Below are positions 43,452 to 51,722 of a DNA stretch of 64,000 bases, one piece after another; the stretch's first letter is position 1; each line of letters starts with the position of its first letter. Source of the stretch: Competibacter_A sp037045685 (GTDB taxonomy: Bacteria; Pseudomonadota; Gammaproteobacteria; Competibacterales; Competibacteraceae); assembly GCA_037045685.1 (NCBI GenBank), contig JBAOII010000035.1, positions 62,001 to 126,000 on the forward strand, read 5' to 3'. The translations under genes and the position numbers were made by a program. A model generated the notes under the pieces. The model was not told where the DNA came from. It ran no database searches and was given only the letters and a program-made list of their open reading frames with translations.

Positions 43452-44023
43452 ATGACGCAATCCACCCTGGTCACCGAACCCGGCAACGGCACGCTGGAAA
43501 TCTTCGCCCTGCCGAACCGATCACCGAGTTTCTGCAAACGCTGATCACCGACGTGTTCCAGAACTACTGGGACCAAATTCACTTCGGCACCGCCGTGCAA
43601 GGCGCAGTGTGGGAAGTGCGCGCCCCCAACGCGCCCCGGCGGATCAGCCTGTCGGACGGCTATCTGACCGTGGATTTCGGCCACTGGCATTTCCATCTGT
43701 GCATCGGCGAGCATCGCGGCCCGCGCAACAATCCGGCATCGGAAGAACTGGCGCGGCATCGCCGCACCGCGCGCGCCGAACTCTACCGGCGCCTGCGCGA
43801 GGACGGTTGCCCCAGCAGTTGGGGGCTGCGGCTGTTCAACGGCAAAGACGAGCAGCAGATGACCGTCTTTCTGCCCAACCCCTACCTCACGGTCGAGCAG
43901 AAGGTTTTGAAGGAGCCGCGCTGGGCGCATCTGGCGATGTGGGACCACCTGCGCGAGACCTATCTGGGGCTGGACCCCGATCCGCTGGATCGCGAGGCCA
44001 GCCGGCGGGTGTGCGGTGGATGA
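43452..44023 (+). CDS. Conserved protein of corrinoid region, one frame break
   Basis: Reconstructed ~190 residues. The ATG at 43452 gives MTQSTLVTEPGNGTLEIFALP; a missing base near 43510 shifts to EPITEFLQTLITDVFQNYWDQIHFGTAVQGAVWEVRAPNAPRR. Then it is open: SLSDGYLTVDFGHWHFHLCIGEHRG and KDEQQMTVFLPNPYLTVEQKVLKEPRWAHLAMWDHLRETYLGL. The His/Cys cluster (HWHFHLCIGEH) could bind metal. I do not recognise the family; neighbours suggest cobalt or B12 metabolism. The 3' 407 bases are repeated exactly at 45181-45587. Confidence 0.65.
43610..44016 (+). repeat. 407-bp exact direct repeat, copy 1
   Basis: This stretch is identical, base for base as far as can be checked by eye, to 45181-45587. It covers the C-terminal two-thirds of the conserved protein starting at 43452. 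Identity over 407 bases implies a recent duplication or an assembly artefact. Confidence 0.9.
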
Positions 44024-44040
44024 ACGGCGCTTATCGGTCT

Positions 44041-44180
44041 TCAGCCGCGATATTCCCACGGGTCGATCACGTCCACCCCCGCTGCCCGAAAGGGCGCGAT
44101 GTCGCGCGTGGCTACGGCAAAGCCATGCGCGAGGGCGATGGCGGCGTGCCGGCCGCCGTCGTCCGGCGCGCGAGTTCCGC
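44041..44180 (-). pseudogene. VapC-type PIN-domain toxin, C-terminal remnant
   Basis: Read leftward, the segment encodes DDGGRHAAIALAHGFAVATRDIAPFRAAGVDVIDPWEYRG and a stop. This is the closing part of VapC PIN ribonucleases (the A-x-A-x-x-x-G-xx-VVTRD-xxxF motif). No start codon, upstream catalytic residues or vapB antitoxin remain. It is an orphan fragment at the junction between the two duplicated blocks. Confidence 0.7.
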
Positions 44181-44211
44181 GTAGGCTCAGGCGGCGCGGC
44201 GGTCGAAGTCG

Positions 44212-44471
44212 AGCCGCCGCGCAAGTTGGCGCGGCTGTTGGGCGTGGTGCTCACCGACCGGGCGGAGGTCGGCGCGCTGTCGGTTCGTGCCCTGGTGGCG
44301 CTCGGTCGCTATCCGTATACTGATTAAACGGGTCGCCTGACGCCGCAGGACGGCATCGCGGCGTTCGCGCCCCGACCGGTCAACGAACTGAGCGACGGCG
44401 AGCGACAGAAAGTCATGATCGCCCGCGCGCTAGCGCAGGAACCGAAGCTGCTGTTGCTGGACGAGCCGACA
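44212..44471 (+). pseudogene. Fragment of a second BtuD-like ABC ATPase
   Basis: The DNA closely matches btuD from 38461 to 38754: VVLTDRAEVGALSVRALVALGRYPYTD, then a TAA, then after an internal deletion of about 33 bases FAPRPVNELSDGERQKVMIARALAQEPKLLLLDEPT. Walker A, the H-loop and both ends are missing, and there is an in-frame stop. It differs from btuD by several substitutions, so it is an older or diverged copy, not a recent one. Confidence 0.85.
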
Positions 44472-44495
44472 CTAAATTAATCGGAGGAAAACCAT

Positions 44496-44957
44496 ATGGC
44501 TCACCTCATCCGCATCAAACGTACATCCGTGATCATGCCGAACATCGACGCCTCGGTAGGGCACAAAGGTAGCAATCGGCACGATGATGTTGCGCTAGTG
44601 CAATGGCTGCTCAATCTGTGCAAAATCACCGTCGTCATTGGGCAAGACAGTCCCCGCCAAGGCAGTTACAGCTTCCCGCTCTCGGTTGATGGCATATTTG
44701 GACCCCAAACGGGATGCGCGCTCACTATTCTTCTTCACTCTTTCCGTAATTGGTATGGCGTATCAGCGGCAAATAAGATCGATCCACTTGTTGTTTTGAC
44801 CGGCCATCAAGCGATGGCGTATCTGAACGAGTATGCCGCCTTGGCCAATCCAACTCTGTACCGGGGCTTGGTCGAAAAGAAACTACCGGCTGGCTATTGG
44901 GGCATGATGCCCTCGGCGTTGGTCAGCGGTATTGGCAAGCCGATCCGTGACATTTGA
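44496..44957 (+). CDS. Hypothetical protein with peptidoglycan-binding-like segment
   Basis: A 153-residue protein with a good ribosome site (GGAGGA, 44483). The part DVALVQWLLNLCKI...LSVDGIFGPQTGCALTILLHSFRNW resembles a PG_binding_1 repeat, in which VDGxFGPxT is the hallmark. There is no signal peptide, so it may be exported by another route or work inside the cell, as in secretion-system or toxin accessory proteins. It is flanked by duplicated and broken genes, suggesting it came in with the rearrangement. Confidence 0.6.
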   Translation: MAHLIRIKRTSVIMPNIDASVGHKGSNRHDDVALVQWLLNLCKITVVIGQDSPRQGSYSFPLSVDGIFGPQTGCALTILLHSFRNWYGVSAANKIDPLVVLTGHQAMAYLNEYAALANPTLYRGLVEKKLPAGYWGMMPSALVSGIGKPIRDI

Positions 44958-44960
44958 CCA

Positions 44961-45015
44961 CCCTCGATCGAGGGTTGGCATCGGATAATGTAATGAAGGT
45001 GGGCAGTGCCCACCC
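44961..45015. terminator. Two palindromes after the peptidoglycan-binding-like gene
   Basis: CCCTCGATCGAGGG (44961-44974) begins three bases after the stop codon, and GGTGGGCAGTGCCCACC (44999-45015) follows. The second is followed by CTTAAA, not a clear T-tract. They may terminate transcription or be repeat elements. Confidence 0.4.
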
Positions 45016-45120
45016 TTAAATGTCGATTCGGCCCTCCGCAAGAGGCAGAATCCCCGACCGATCATCGGGAGGGAGACGGGTAAGCTTCGCCCACCCTGAG
45101 GCTTCGAGCCTGGCCCGTAG

Positions 45121-45591
45121 ATGAGTCTCCCCACCTCCCACACTCGCCTTCCAGTCGGAATACTGATCCAGGAAGCGGCCTGGGAAGTGCGCGCCCCCAA
45201 CGCGCCCCGGCGGATCAGCCTGTCGGACGGCTATCTGACCGTGGATTTCGGCCACTGGCATTTCCATCTGTGCATCGGCGAGCATCGCGGCCCGCGCAAC
45301 AATCCGGCATCGGAAGAACTGGCGCGGCATCGCCGCACCGCGCGCGCCGAACTCTACCGGCGCCTGCGCGAGGACGGTTGCCCCAGCAGTTGGGGGCTGC
45401 GGCTGTTCAACGGCAAAGACGAGCAGCAGATGACCGTCTTTCTGCCCAACCCCTACCTCACGGTCGAGCAGAAGGTTTTGAAGGAGCCGCGCTGGGCGCA
45501 TCTGGCGATGTGGGACCACCTGCGCGAGACCTATCTGGGGCTGGACCCCGATCCGCTGGATCGCGAGGCCAGCCGGCGGGTGTGCGGCTGA
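45121..45591 (+). pseudogene. 5'-truncated duplicate of the conserved protein at 43452
   Basis: From 45181 the sequence is an exact copy of 43610-44016 and ends in TGA. The first 20 codons (MSLPTSHTRLPVGILIQEAA) are unrelated to the parent and have no strong ribosome site. It lacks the N-terminal ~55 residues of the parent protein. Probably a non-functional duplicate, although the frame is open. Confidence 0.75.
45181..45587 (+). repeat. 407-bp exact direct repeat, copy 2
   Basis: Partner of 43610-44016. Between the copies lie the VapC remnant, the BtuD-like fragment and the peptidoglycan-binding-like gene, about 1.2 kb in all. The arrangement looks like insertion of foreign or rearranged DNA with duplication of the target-side gene. 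Confidence 0.9.
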
Positions 45592-45806
45592 CAGCGGGTC
45601 GCTCCTGTTTTCCGCGAATAGCACCCTCGTTTATTCCATTATCGATGCTATGGTCTTGCGGCAATTTGTCGCATATTCAATCTCTTGTGTGCGCTATAAC
45701 ATGATTGGACCTCGCGGGCCGTCATGGTCCGAGCGTTGGCATACGGCCGCTATCCATGGCACCGGACGCGCGGCCGGACGATAAAAAACACGTTCGGGAG
45801 ATAGGA

Positions 45807-45986
45807 ATGAATGCTGTGATCAAGATGATGTGGCTGATGACGCACATCAATATCGGTGCGACGCTGGCGCTGATCGCATGGATTTTCTGGCCCCATCACG
45901 GCAGCGCGCCGCATAACGACCCGTCCACGTTCGCGGTACCCACCCATACACGAGCCGCGATCTCCTCGCAAAAGGAATCGCCATGA
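45807..45986 (+). CDS. Small single-span membrane protein ahead of bd-like oxidase
   Basis: A 59-residue peptide with one helix (LMTHINIGATLALIAWIFW). GGGAG lies about ten bases before the ATG. Its stop overlaps the next small gene by four bases (ATGA), and both lead into the oxidase operon. Tiny subunits such as CydX accompany cytochrome bd oxidases; this may be an analogue, but there is no sequence match to cite. Confidence 0.6.
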   Translation: MNAVIKMMWLMTHINIGATLALIAWIFWPHHGSAPHNDPSTFAVPTHTRAAISSQKESP

Positions 45987-46210
45987 AGCGCTGGTACTCG
46001 CCCCGAGGCGCAAAACGCGGCCTGTGGCTCGCCGGGCTGGCGGCCCTGCTGTGGCTGTCTTGGGCGGCGGGCTTCACGCTGGGACGCACCCAAACGGTTG
46101 CCATCCCCTTCTCGATCCCTCATTCGTCGCCGACCGAGCATCGATCGGGTATTGCTCCGAACAGGACAGCAAAACGGATCGTCGCTCGCGGCGCGAAAAG
46201 CCTCGATTAA
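45983..46210 (+). CDS. Small single-span membrane protein, second of pair
   Basis: A 75-residue peptide with a helix (GLWLAGLAALLWLSWAAGFTLG) after a basic N-terminus, then a polar tail. Translation is coupled to the previous small gene and it ends 11 bases before the oxidase subunit. Possibly an accessory or assembly subunit of the oxidase. Confidence 0.6.
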   Translation: MKRWYSPRGAKRGLWLAGLAALLWLSWAAGFTLGRTQTVAIPFSIPHSSPTEHRSGIAPNRTAKRIVARGAKSLD

Positions 46211-46221
46211 GGAGAAACGGC

Positions 46222-47640
46222 ATGGAAATGCTCGGCATGTATCCGACGTTCTATATGCCCCAGATCGGTTCGGCCTGGGTCATGGGGATCATCGGCGCGA
46301 TTCACGTCGTCGCATCCCATACCTCGGTCGGCGCTTCGTTTCTGTTCGCCTTTCTGGAAACGAAAGCCTACCGCGAGAACAAGCCCGAGCTGATGGATTT
46401 CATCAAGCGCTACGGGATGTTCCTTTTGATCTTTTCCTACATCATCGGCTCGATCACCGGCCCCGGTATCTGGTATGCCATCACGGTGGCGAGTCCGCGC
46501 GGCGTCGGCGGCCTGATCCACAACTTCGTCTGGGTGTGGGCGGCCGAGTGGGTCTACTTTACCGTCGAGGTGATCGGCGTCTACGCCCTGGTGTATCTCA
46601 TCGGCAAGATCGATGCCCGCACTCACCTGAAACTGACGTGGTCGTTCGCGCTGGCCTCGTGGGCGACGATGCTGCTCATCGTCGGCATCCTGTCGTTCAT
46701 GATGTGGCCGGGCAGCAATAGTTGGTACCAGACCGGCTCCACCAACGACGCCTTCTACAACCTGAACTTCTTCGCCCACTTGGGCGTTCGCACCGGATCG
46801 ATGTTCGTGATGGCGACGGTCGTCGGCCTGATGGTCGCCAGCCGGATGAAGGACTTGGCGCTGCGTCGCAGCGTGGTGCGCTTCCTCGCGCCCATCGGCT
46901 TGGTGGCCGGTCTCTTTGCGGTCATGATGTTTCTGTACTACCTGCAAACCCTGCCCGACAACGCCCGCGTGATGCTCCACGTGCATCTGCTGCCGGTCTA
47001 TGCGCAGGGCATGATCGCCGTCTTCGTCGCGACCACGGTCTACCTGGTTTTCGCCTGGTTCAAACCGACCTGGGTCGGTTCGCCGCTGGCGGTCGGCATG
47101 TTCGCCTTCGTGGCGGTGGTGGGCGTGTGGCCGGAGGAGCGGATGCGCGAAAGCATGCGCAAGCCTTATGTGGCGGGTCAATACATCTACTCCAACCAAG
47201 TCATCGCCCGCGACGTGCCGGGCAAGGGCATCGCGGGCGAGGTGGATCGGATCGCCGAAAAGGGCCTGCTCAAACTGCATCCCTTCGTTCCCGATAACTT
47301 GCGCACGATCACCGACGCCAACCGGTTGGAAGCGGGAAAACTGCTCGCCCGGATCGCCTGCGCGAACTGCCATTCGCTGGAACCCGGCGCACCGCTGCGG
47401 AGCCTTCCCGACAAGTTTCACGGGGCTACCGACGAGGATCTGATCGCCGCCTTTCTCCGCGGCCCGCTGAAGCATGGCGCGGTGCCCTACATGCCGCGCA
47501 TCGACTTGCCGGAAGAGGAGATTCGAGCCATCGCCGGCTATATCGCCGCGATCAATGCGGGCAAGGACACGGCGGTCGCCGGCCACGCGGCATCGCCGGT
47601 CGCGGTCGCGGTCGCGGATACGAGCAAACAGAAGGAGTGA
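46222..47640 (+). CDS. Cytochrome bd-superfamily subunit I with fused C-terminal haem-c domain
   Basis: A 472-residue membrane protein of the CydA superfamily: an early His-rich helix (GAIHVVASHTSVGASFLFAFLE), GPGIWYAITVASPRGVGGLIHNFVWVWAAEWVYF, FFAHLGVRTGSMFVMATVVGL, and a C-terminal c-type domain with CANCH at residues 380-384 and a likely axial Met in VPYMPR. The quinol-binding Q-loop motif GRQPW of normal CydA is missing. This matches the atypical bd subgroup lacking quinol sites, which may take electrons from cytochrome c. Start by GGAGAA at 46211. Confidence 0.82.
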   Translation: MEMLGMYPTFYMPQIGSAWVMGIIGAIHVVASHTSVGASFLFAFLETKAYRENKPELMDFIKRYGMFLLIFSYIIGSITGPGIWYAITVASPRGVGGLIHNFVWVWAAEWVYFTVEVIGVYALVYLIGKIDARTHLKLTWSFALASWATMLLIVGILSFMMWPGSNSWYQTGSTNDAFYNLNFFAHLGVRTGSMFVMATVVGLMVASRMKDLALRRSVVRFLAPIGLVAGLFAVMMFLYYLQTLPDNARVMLHVHLLPVYAQGMIAVFVATTVYLVFAWFKPTWVGSPLAVGMFAFVAVVGVWPEERMRESMRKPYVAGQYIYSNQVIARDVPGKGIAGEVDRIAEKGLLKLHPFVPDNLRTITDANRLEAGKLLARIACANCHSLEPGAPLRSLPDKFHGATDEDLIAAFLRGPLKHGAVPYMPRIDLPEEEIRAIAGYIAAINAGKDTAVAGHAASPVAVAVADTSKQKE

Positions 47641-47644
47641 AGCA

Positions 47645-48868
47645 ATGGATATCGGACTCGTGATGAACACGATGCGCGACCCCGCTGGCGTCCCCGCGCA
47701 TCCGCTGTTGTTCCAGGGACTCATGGTCCTCACCTGGGTCTTCCACATCGCTTTCGTACATCTGACGTTGGGCGCTGCGGCGGTCGCGATTTACGCCTTC
47801 CGCAAAGTCGAGCAGGGTCCCTACTGGGCGCGGTTATCGATGGCCATGACGAAGGTGGCCAAGGTGGGCGTGTCGCTGCTCATCGTGTTGGGCGTGGCGC
47901 CGTTGCTGTTCACGCAGGTGATCTACGACCCGCAATGGTATGTCTCGAACGTGCTGTCGGCCCGCTGGGCGATCGCGTTCATCTTTACGCTGATCGTCGC
48001 CTACTGCCTGTGGTTCGCGTTTTACTGGAGCAACCATGAAGGCGCGCAGAAACATATCGGCTGGTATGCGTGGGTTGCCTTGGCGTTGTTCTGCCTGGAC
48101 GGCCTGATCATGCACGCCCTGTCTTATCAGGCGCTGCTGCCGGAACAATGGATGGGCTGGTACGCGCCGGGCGGGGAGGTGGACATGCGCGGCGCGCACC
48201 TGCACGCGATTCAATGGCCCCGCTACCTTTTCATGATGAGCTTGGCGGCGCCGGCGGTCGGTTTGTTTCTGATCGCGTATGCCGAGTACTTCAAGCGACG
48301 CGAGGATCGGGAACCGGAGTACCGCGACTTCGCTCGGGAGTTGGGCCGTCGCTTGGCGATGTACGGTTTTGGGATCGCCCAAGTGCTCTGGCTGGCTTGG
48401 CAATTCGCTCATCCCTCCGATACGCGGTTGATGTTCTATAAGACGGGGTGGCTGCTCGGTGCCATGCTGGCGGTGATGGCCCTGTGGATGCTGTGGCTCT
48501 CGAAAAAGGTTCACGGCTACCTGCCGTTGCTCGGCGGCCTCTCGGTGCTTGGCGTGCTGGCCGCGTGGCGGGAAATCATCCGTATCGCGTACCTCCAACC
48601 TTACGGCTACGCGATCACCGATTACACCGTGCATCCGGATTGGCCGTCGCTGACGCTGTTCTTCATGACGCTGCTCGGCGTGGGCGGTCTGGTCGGCGGT
48701 TTTTATCTGACGCTGCTGTATCGGTCGGGCCGAGTGCATGGCGTGTACGCGGCCGATCAAACCGTGGGGCGATTGGGCACCGGCGCGGTCGCGATACTCG
48801 CGCTGTGGATCGCCGTGTTCTTCGCTTACGGCATCGTGATCTGGGTGCGCAACAGCTTTCTCGCATGA
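47645..48868 (+). CDS. Second cytochrome bd-superfamily subunit (CydA-paralogue type)
   Basis: A 407-residue, ~9-helix protein. Its opening (AHPLLFQGLMVLTWVFHIAFVHLTLGAAAVAIYAF) and SLAAPAVGLFLIAYAEYF resemble the first subunit, with a His in the second helix that could ligate haem. No CydB features are obvious, so the complex may be of the two-CydA-like type. It begins four bases after subunit I and is followed by a cytochrome c gene. Confidence 0.75.
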   Translation: MDIGLVMNTMRDPAGVPAHPLLFQGLMVLTWVFHIAFVHLTLGAAAVAIYAFRKVEQGPYWARLSMAMTKVAKVGVSLLIVLGVAPLLFTQVIYDPQWYVSNVLSARWAIAFIFTLIVAYCLWFAFYWSNHEGAQKHIGWYAWVALALFCLDGLIMHALSYQALLPEQWMGWYAPGGEVDMRGAHLHAIQWPRYLFMMSLAAPAVGLFLIAYAEYFKRREDREPEYRDFARELGRRLAMYGFGIAQVLWLAWQFAHPSDTRLMFYKTGWLLGAMLAVMALWMLWLSKKVHGYLPLLGGLSVLGVLAAWREIIRIAYLQPYGYAITDYTVHPDWPSLTLFFMTLLGVGGLVGGFYLTLLYRSGRVHGVYAADQTVGRLGTGAVAILALWIAVFFAYGIVIWVRNSFLA

Positions 48869-48885
48869 ATTCCGAGGAGATTTCC

Positions 48886-49260
48886 ATGAAAATAACCCGT
48901 TCGTTTGTGGCGGCGCTCGTGATTGTCGCAACCGCTTCCGTTGCCGTTGGGCAATCTCTCGGAACGCCCAGCCCCGACAGCGGCGCGGGGAAGAAACGCG
49001 CCGCCGTCTGTTTCGCGTGCCATGGCGTTAGCGGGCTTTCCAAAATGCCGGGGACGCCAAATTTAGCGGGACAAGACCAGGCGTACCTGGAGAAGGCGTT
49101 GCACGCTTATCGTGGAGCACAGATGCGTCAGGACCCGACCATGACGGCGATGGCCAAGCCCCTTTCGGATGCCGACATCGTCAATCTTGCCGCCTTCTTT
49201 AGCCTGCTGCCGCGGACGAGCAACGACCAAACTGCGGCGCGAACGCTGGAAACGCGCTAG
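48886..49260 (+). CDS. Periplasmic monohaem cytochrome c
   Basis: A 124-residue exported class I cytochrome: signal (FVAALVIVATASVAVG), CFACH haem site at ~residues 45-49, and a likely Met ligand in DPTMTAMAKPLSDADIVNLAAFFS. GAGGAGA lies before the ATG at 48886. As last gene of the bd-like operon it is a good candidate electron donor to the fused haem-c domain of subunit I. Confidence 0.88.
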   Translation: MKITRSFVAALVIVATASVAVGQSLGTPSPDSGAGKKRAAVCFACHGVSGLSKMPGTPNLAGQDQAYLEKALHAYRGAQMRQDPTMTAMAKPLSDADIVNLAAFFSLLPRTSNDQTAARTLETR

Positions 49261-49317
49261 CGCAGCCAGTCGGCGGGTATGCGGCGGGTCAGCAGCCGCC
49301 AATCCCGAAAAGAAAGC

Positions 49318-49347
49318 GGAGGGACCGGGCGCTTGCCCGGTCCCTCC
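49318..49347. terminator. Strong hairpin between convergent genes
   Basis: A perfect 13-bp stem (GGAGGGACCGGGC / GCCCGGTCCCTCC) with a GCTT loop lies between the rightward cytochrome c gene and the leftward DsrE-like gene. There is no T-tract, but the site fits a bidirectional terminator. Confidence 0.7.
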
Positions 49348-49381
49348 GAAGCGGCTTGATGCCGAAAACCTCGAAGGATCG

Positions 49382-49801
49382 CTACCAGCTCATCGTCTTG
49401 GTGCCGTCCTTGAACAAGGCGGCTCCGGTCAATTCCGGCTTGCCCACCTGGATTCCGGGCAGCAGGTCGGCCGTTTCCACGCCGTAGTGTTTCATGCACA
49501 TGGGACAGGCGATGACGGCGGCGCCTTTGCCCATCAACTCGCCCAGTACCTTCTGGTGCTCCGCATATTTCGCCGCATGGGCTTTTGAACCGACGAAGAC
49601 GCCCTTGTCGTTGAGGAAGATCGTCAGCGGGTGCCCCCGCTCCAGTTGATATTTGCCGAAGGTGATCGCCATGTTGGCGCGATGGGCGTCGTCGGTGGTC
49701 ATGTTCACGAACAGCGGATCGGTGTCGCCGGCCAGCGCGGGAGCGGTCAAACCGCCTGCGATCAGGGCCATCGCCAGAAGTAAGATATTCACGAATTTCA
49801 T
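49382..49801 (-). CDS. DsrE/F-like periplasmic protein
   Basis: A 139-residue exported protein (signal NILLLAMALIAGGLTAPALA). The mature part has the DsrE fold pattern: PLFVNMTTDDAHRANMAITFGKYQLERGHPLTIFLNDKGVFVG and a Cys pair in VIACPMCMKHYGV that could carry sulfur or bind metal. Related proteins participate in sulfur transfer. Here it stands alone, convergent with the oxidase operon. Confidence 0.82.
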   Translation of the reverse strand: MKFVNILLLAMALIAGGLTAPALAGDTDPLFVNMTTDDAHRANMAITFGKYQLERGHPLTIFLNDKGVFVGSKAHAAKYAEHQKVLGELMGKGAAVIACPMCMKHYGVETADLLPGIQVGKPELTGAALFKDGTKTMSW

Positions 49802-49904
49802 GTTCTTTTCCTGTTCAACGGGATTGAGACGATGATCAAGACCGGCCTAACACCGGTCGCTGCGGATTTTAACCCATGCTCATCGTATCAGGCGGGTGGC
49901 GATA

Positions 49905-50831
49905 TTAGTTTTTCAGCATCGCCGCCGCGAGCGCGGGCACGTTGTGGCGGAACAGGCCGATGTAGCTGTCGCCGGGCTGCCCGGCGGGGGCCAGGGCGTC
50001 GGAATACAGCGTGCCGCCCACGACGCCGCCGGCCTCGTCGGCGACGCGCTTGATCAGGCGCGGATCGCTCATGTTTTCCACGAACAGCGCCCGCGTCCCT
50101 TCCTGTTTGATTTGGCGGATCAAGGTAGCGATCTGCTTGGCGGACGGCTCGTTTTCGGTGTTCCAGCCCACCGGAGCCAGAAACTCCACCCCGTAGGCCG
50201 CGCCGAAGTAGCCGAAGGCGTCGTGGGAGGTGATGACGCGCCGCTTGGCGGGAGGGACGGCCGCCAGTTGTGCCCGCACCCATCGGTCGGTTTCCTGGAG
50301 TTGCGCCAGATAGGCGTCGCCGCGTTTTTTATAGGCCTCGGCACGGGTCGGATCGACCTTGGCCAGGGCGGCGGTGATATTGGCTACGTAGCGCTGGCCG
50401 TTGGCCAAGTCTTGCCAAGCGTGGGGATCGATCGCGCCGTGATCGTGCCCCTCCTTGCCGTGGTGCTGCTTGGCCCGTTCATCCTTGTCCTCCGCCATTT
50501 GCCGGGGCGTGACGCCTTGGCTGGCGACCACGATCTCGCCTTTATAAGCGGCTGATTTGACGAGACGATCCATCCAGCCCTCGAAGCGCAGACCGTTGAC
50601 TACCACCAGTTGCGCGTTGCCCACCGCCTTGGCGTCCGCCGGTGTCGGCTCGTAAACGTGGGCGTCGCCATCGGCGCCCACCAGCGCGGTGACGGCCACG
50701 TCCTCGCCGCCGACGTTTTTCACCATGTCGGCCAGAATGCTGAACGTGGCGACCACCCGCAAAGGTTCCGCCCATGCAACCGGAACGAACAGGGCGAGGG
50801 CCAGAACGAGGTATTTGGATGAAAGGCGCAC
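49905..50831 (-). CDS. znuA: Zinc ABC importer substrate-binding protein
   Basis: A 308-residue cluster A-I metal receptor: signal (SSKYLVLALALFVPVAWA), metal His in DAHVYEPTP, a His-rich loop (KQHHGKEGHDHGAIDPHAWQDL) supplying further ligands, ITSHDAFGYFGAAYGVEFLAPVG and ALFVENMSDPRLIKRVADEAG. The loop favours zinc over manganese. It is the last gene of the leftward zinc operon with permease and ATPase. Confidence 0.92.
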   Translation of the reverse strand: MRLSSKYLVLALALFVPVAWAEPLRVVATFSILADMVKNVGGEDVAVTALVGADGDAHVYEPTPADAKAVGNAQLVVVNGLRFEGWMDRLVKSAAYKGEIVVASQGVTPRQMAEDKDERAKQHHGKEGHDHGAIDPHAWQDLANGQRYVANITAALAKVDPTRAEAYKKRGDAYLAQLQETDRWVRAQLAAVPPAKRRVITSHDAFGYFGAAYGVEFLAPVGWNTENEPSAKQIATLIRQIKQEGTRALFVENMSDPRLIKRVADEAGGVVGGTLYSDALAPAGQPGDSYIGLFRHNVPALAAAMLKN

Positions 50832-50846
50832 GAGAACCTCCCGAAG

Positions 50847-51722
50847 TCAGGTTTGTAGATGCGGGCGGGGCAGGAAGCGGACGATCAGGCCGTCCCGATG
50901 CCCCAGAACGATGGAAAGCAGATAAGCCATCCCGGCGGTCAGGATGATGGCGGGGCCGGACGGCAGATCGTGGTGATAGGACAGCAACAGCCCGACGTAA
51001 CCGGACAGGACGGCGATGCCGGCGGCCACGGCGGCCATGCTCCACACCTCTTGCGCCCAAAAGCGGGCGGCGGCGGCGGGCAGCATCATCAAACCCACCG
51101 CCATCAGCGTGCCGAGGGCTTGAAATCCGGCCACCAGGTTGAGCACGACCAAGACGAGGAACGCCAGATGGTAAGCCGTGCCCCGAGCCTGGACCGATCG
51201 CAGAAAACCCGGATCGAAACACTCCACGATCAGGGGCCGGTAGATCAGCGCCAGCGTCAACAGAGTCAAGCTGGCGATGCTCGCCACCAGCAACAGCGAG
51301 CGGTCGTCCACCGCCAGGATGGTCCCGAACAAAACGTGCAGCAGATCCACGCTGCTGCCTCGGGTAGACACGATCAACACGCCCAACGCCAGCGAGATCA
51401 GATAAAACGCCGCGAAGCTGGCATCCTCGCGCTGCCCGGTGAAGCGCGTCACCAGGCCGGCCAACAGCGCCACCGCCAAACCGGCGGCAAAGCCGCCCAA
51501 GCTCATGGCGGTCAGGGAAAAACCGGCGATCAGAAAGCCGATAGCCGCGCCCGGCAGCACCGCGTGCGACAGGGCGTCGCCCATCAGGCTCATGCGCCGC
51601 AGCGTCAACAGCACGCCGACCGGGCCGCAGCCCAGACCCAGCGCCAGACAGGCCACCAGCGCCCGGCGCATGAAGCTGAACTCCACGAACGGGGCGAACA
51701 GCCCATCGATCCACCCGCTCAT
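50847..51722 (-). CDS. znuB: Zinc ABC importer permease
   Basis: The 291-residue ABC-3 family permease shows LTLRRMSLMGDALSHAVLPGAAIGFLIAG near the N-terminus (coupling region) and eight or nine helices. Its start overlaps the ATPase stop by four bases (ATGA). It should pair with the adjacent ATPase and binding protein for zinc import. Confidence 0.93.
   Translation of the reverse strand: MSGWIDGLFAPFVEFSFMRRALVACLALGLGCGPVGVLLTLRRMSLMGDALSHAVLPGAAIGFLIAGFSLTAMSLGGFAAGLAVALLAGLVTRFTGQREDASFAAFYLISLALGVLIVSTRGSSVDLLHVLFGTILAVDDRSLLLVASIASLTLLTLALIYRPLIVECFDPGFLRSVQARGTAYHLAFLVLVVLNLVAGFQALGTLMAVGLMMLPAAAARFWAQEVWSMAAVAAGIAVLSGYVGLLLSYHHDLPSGPAIILTAGMAYLLSIVLGHRDGLIVRFLPRPHLQT

Noticed and set aside
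43452..45591. An insertion sequence bounded by the 407-bp repeats
   Set aside because: No transposase, terminal inverted repeats or target-site duplication were found between or beside the copies.
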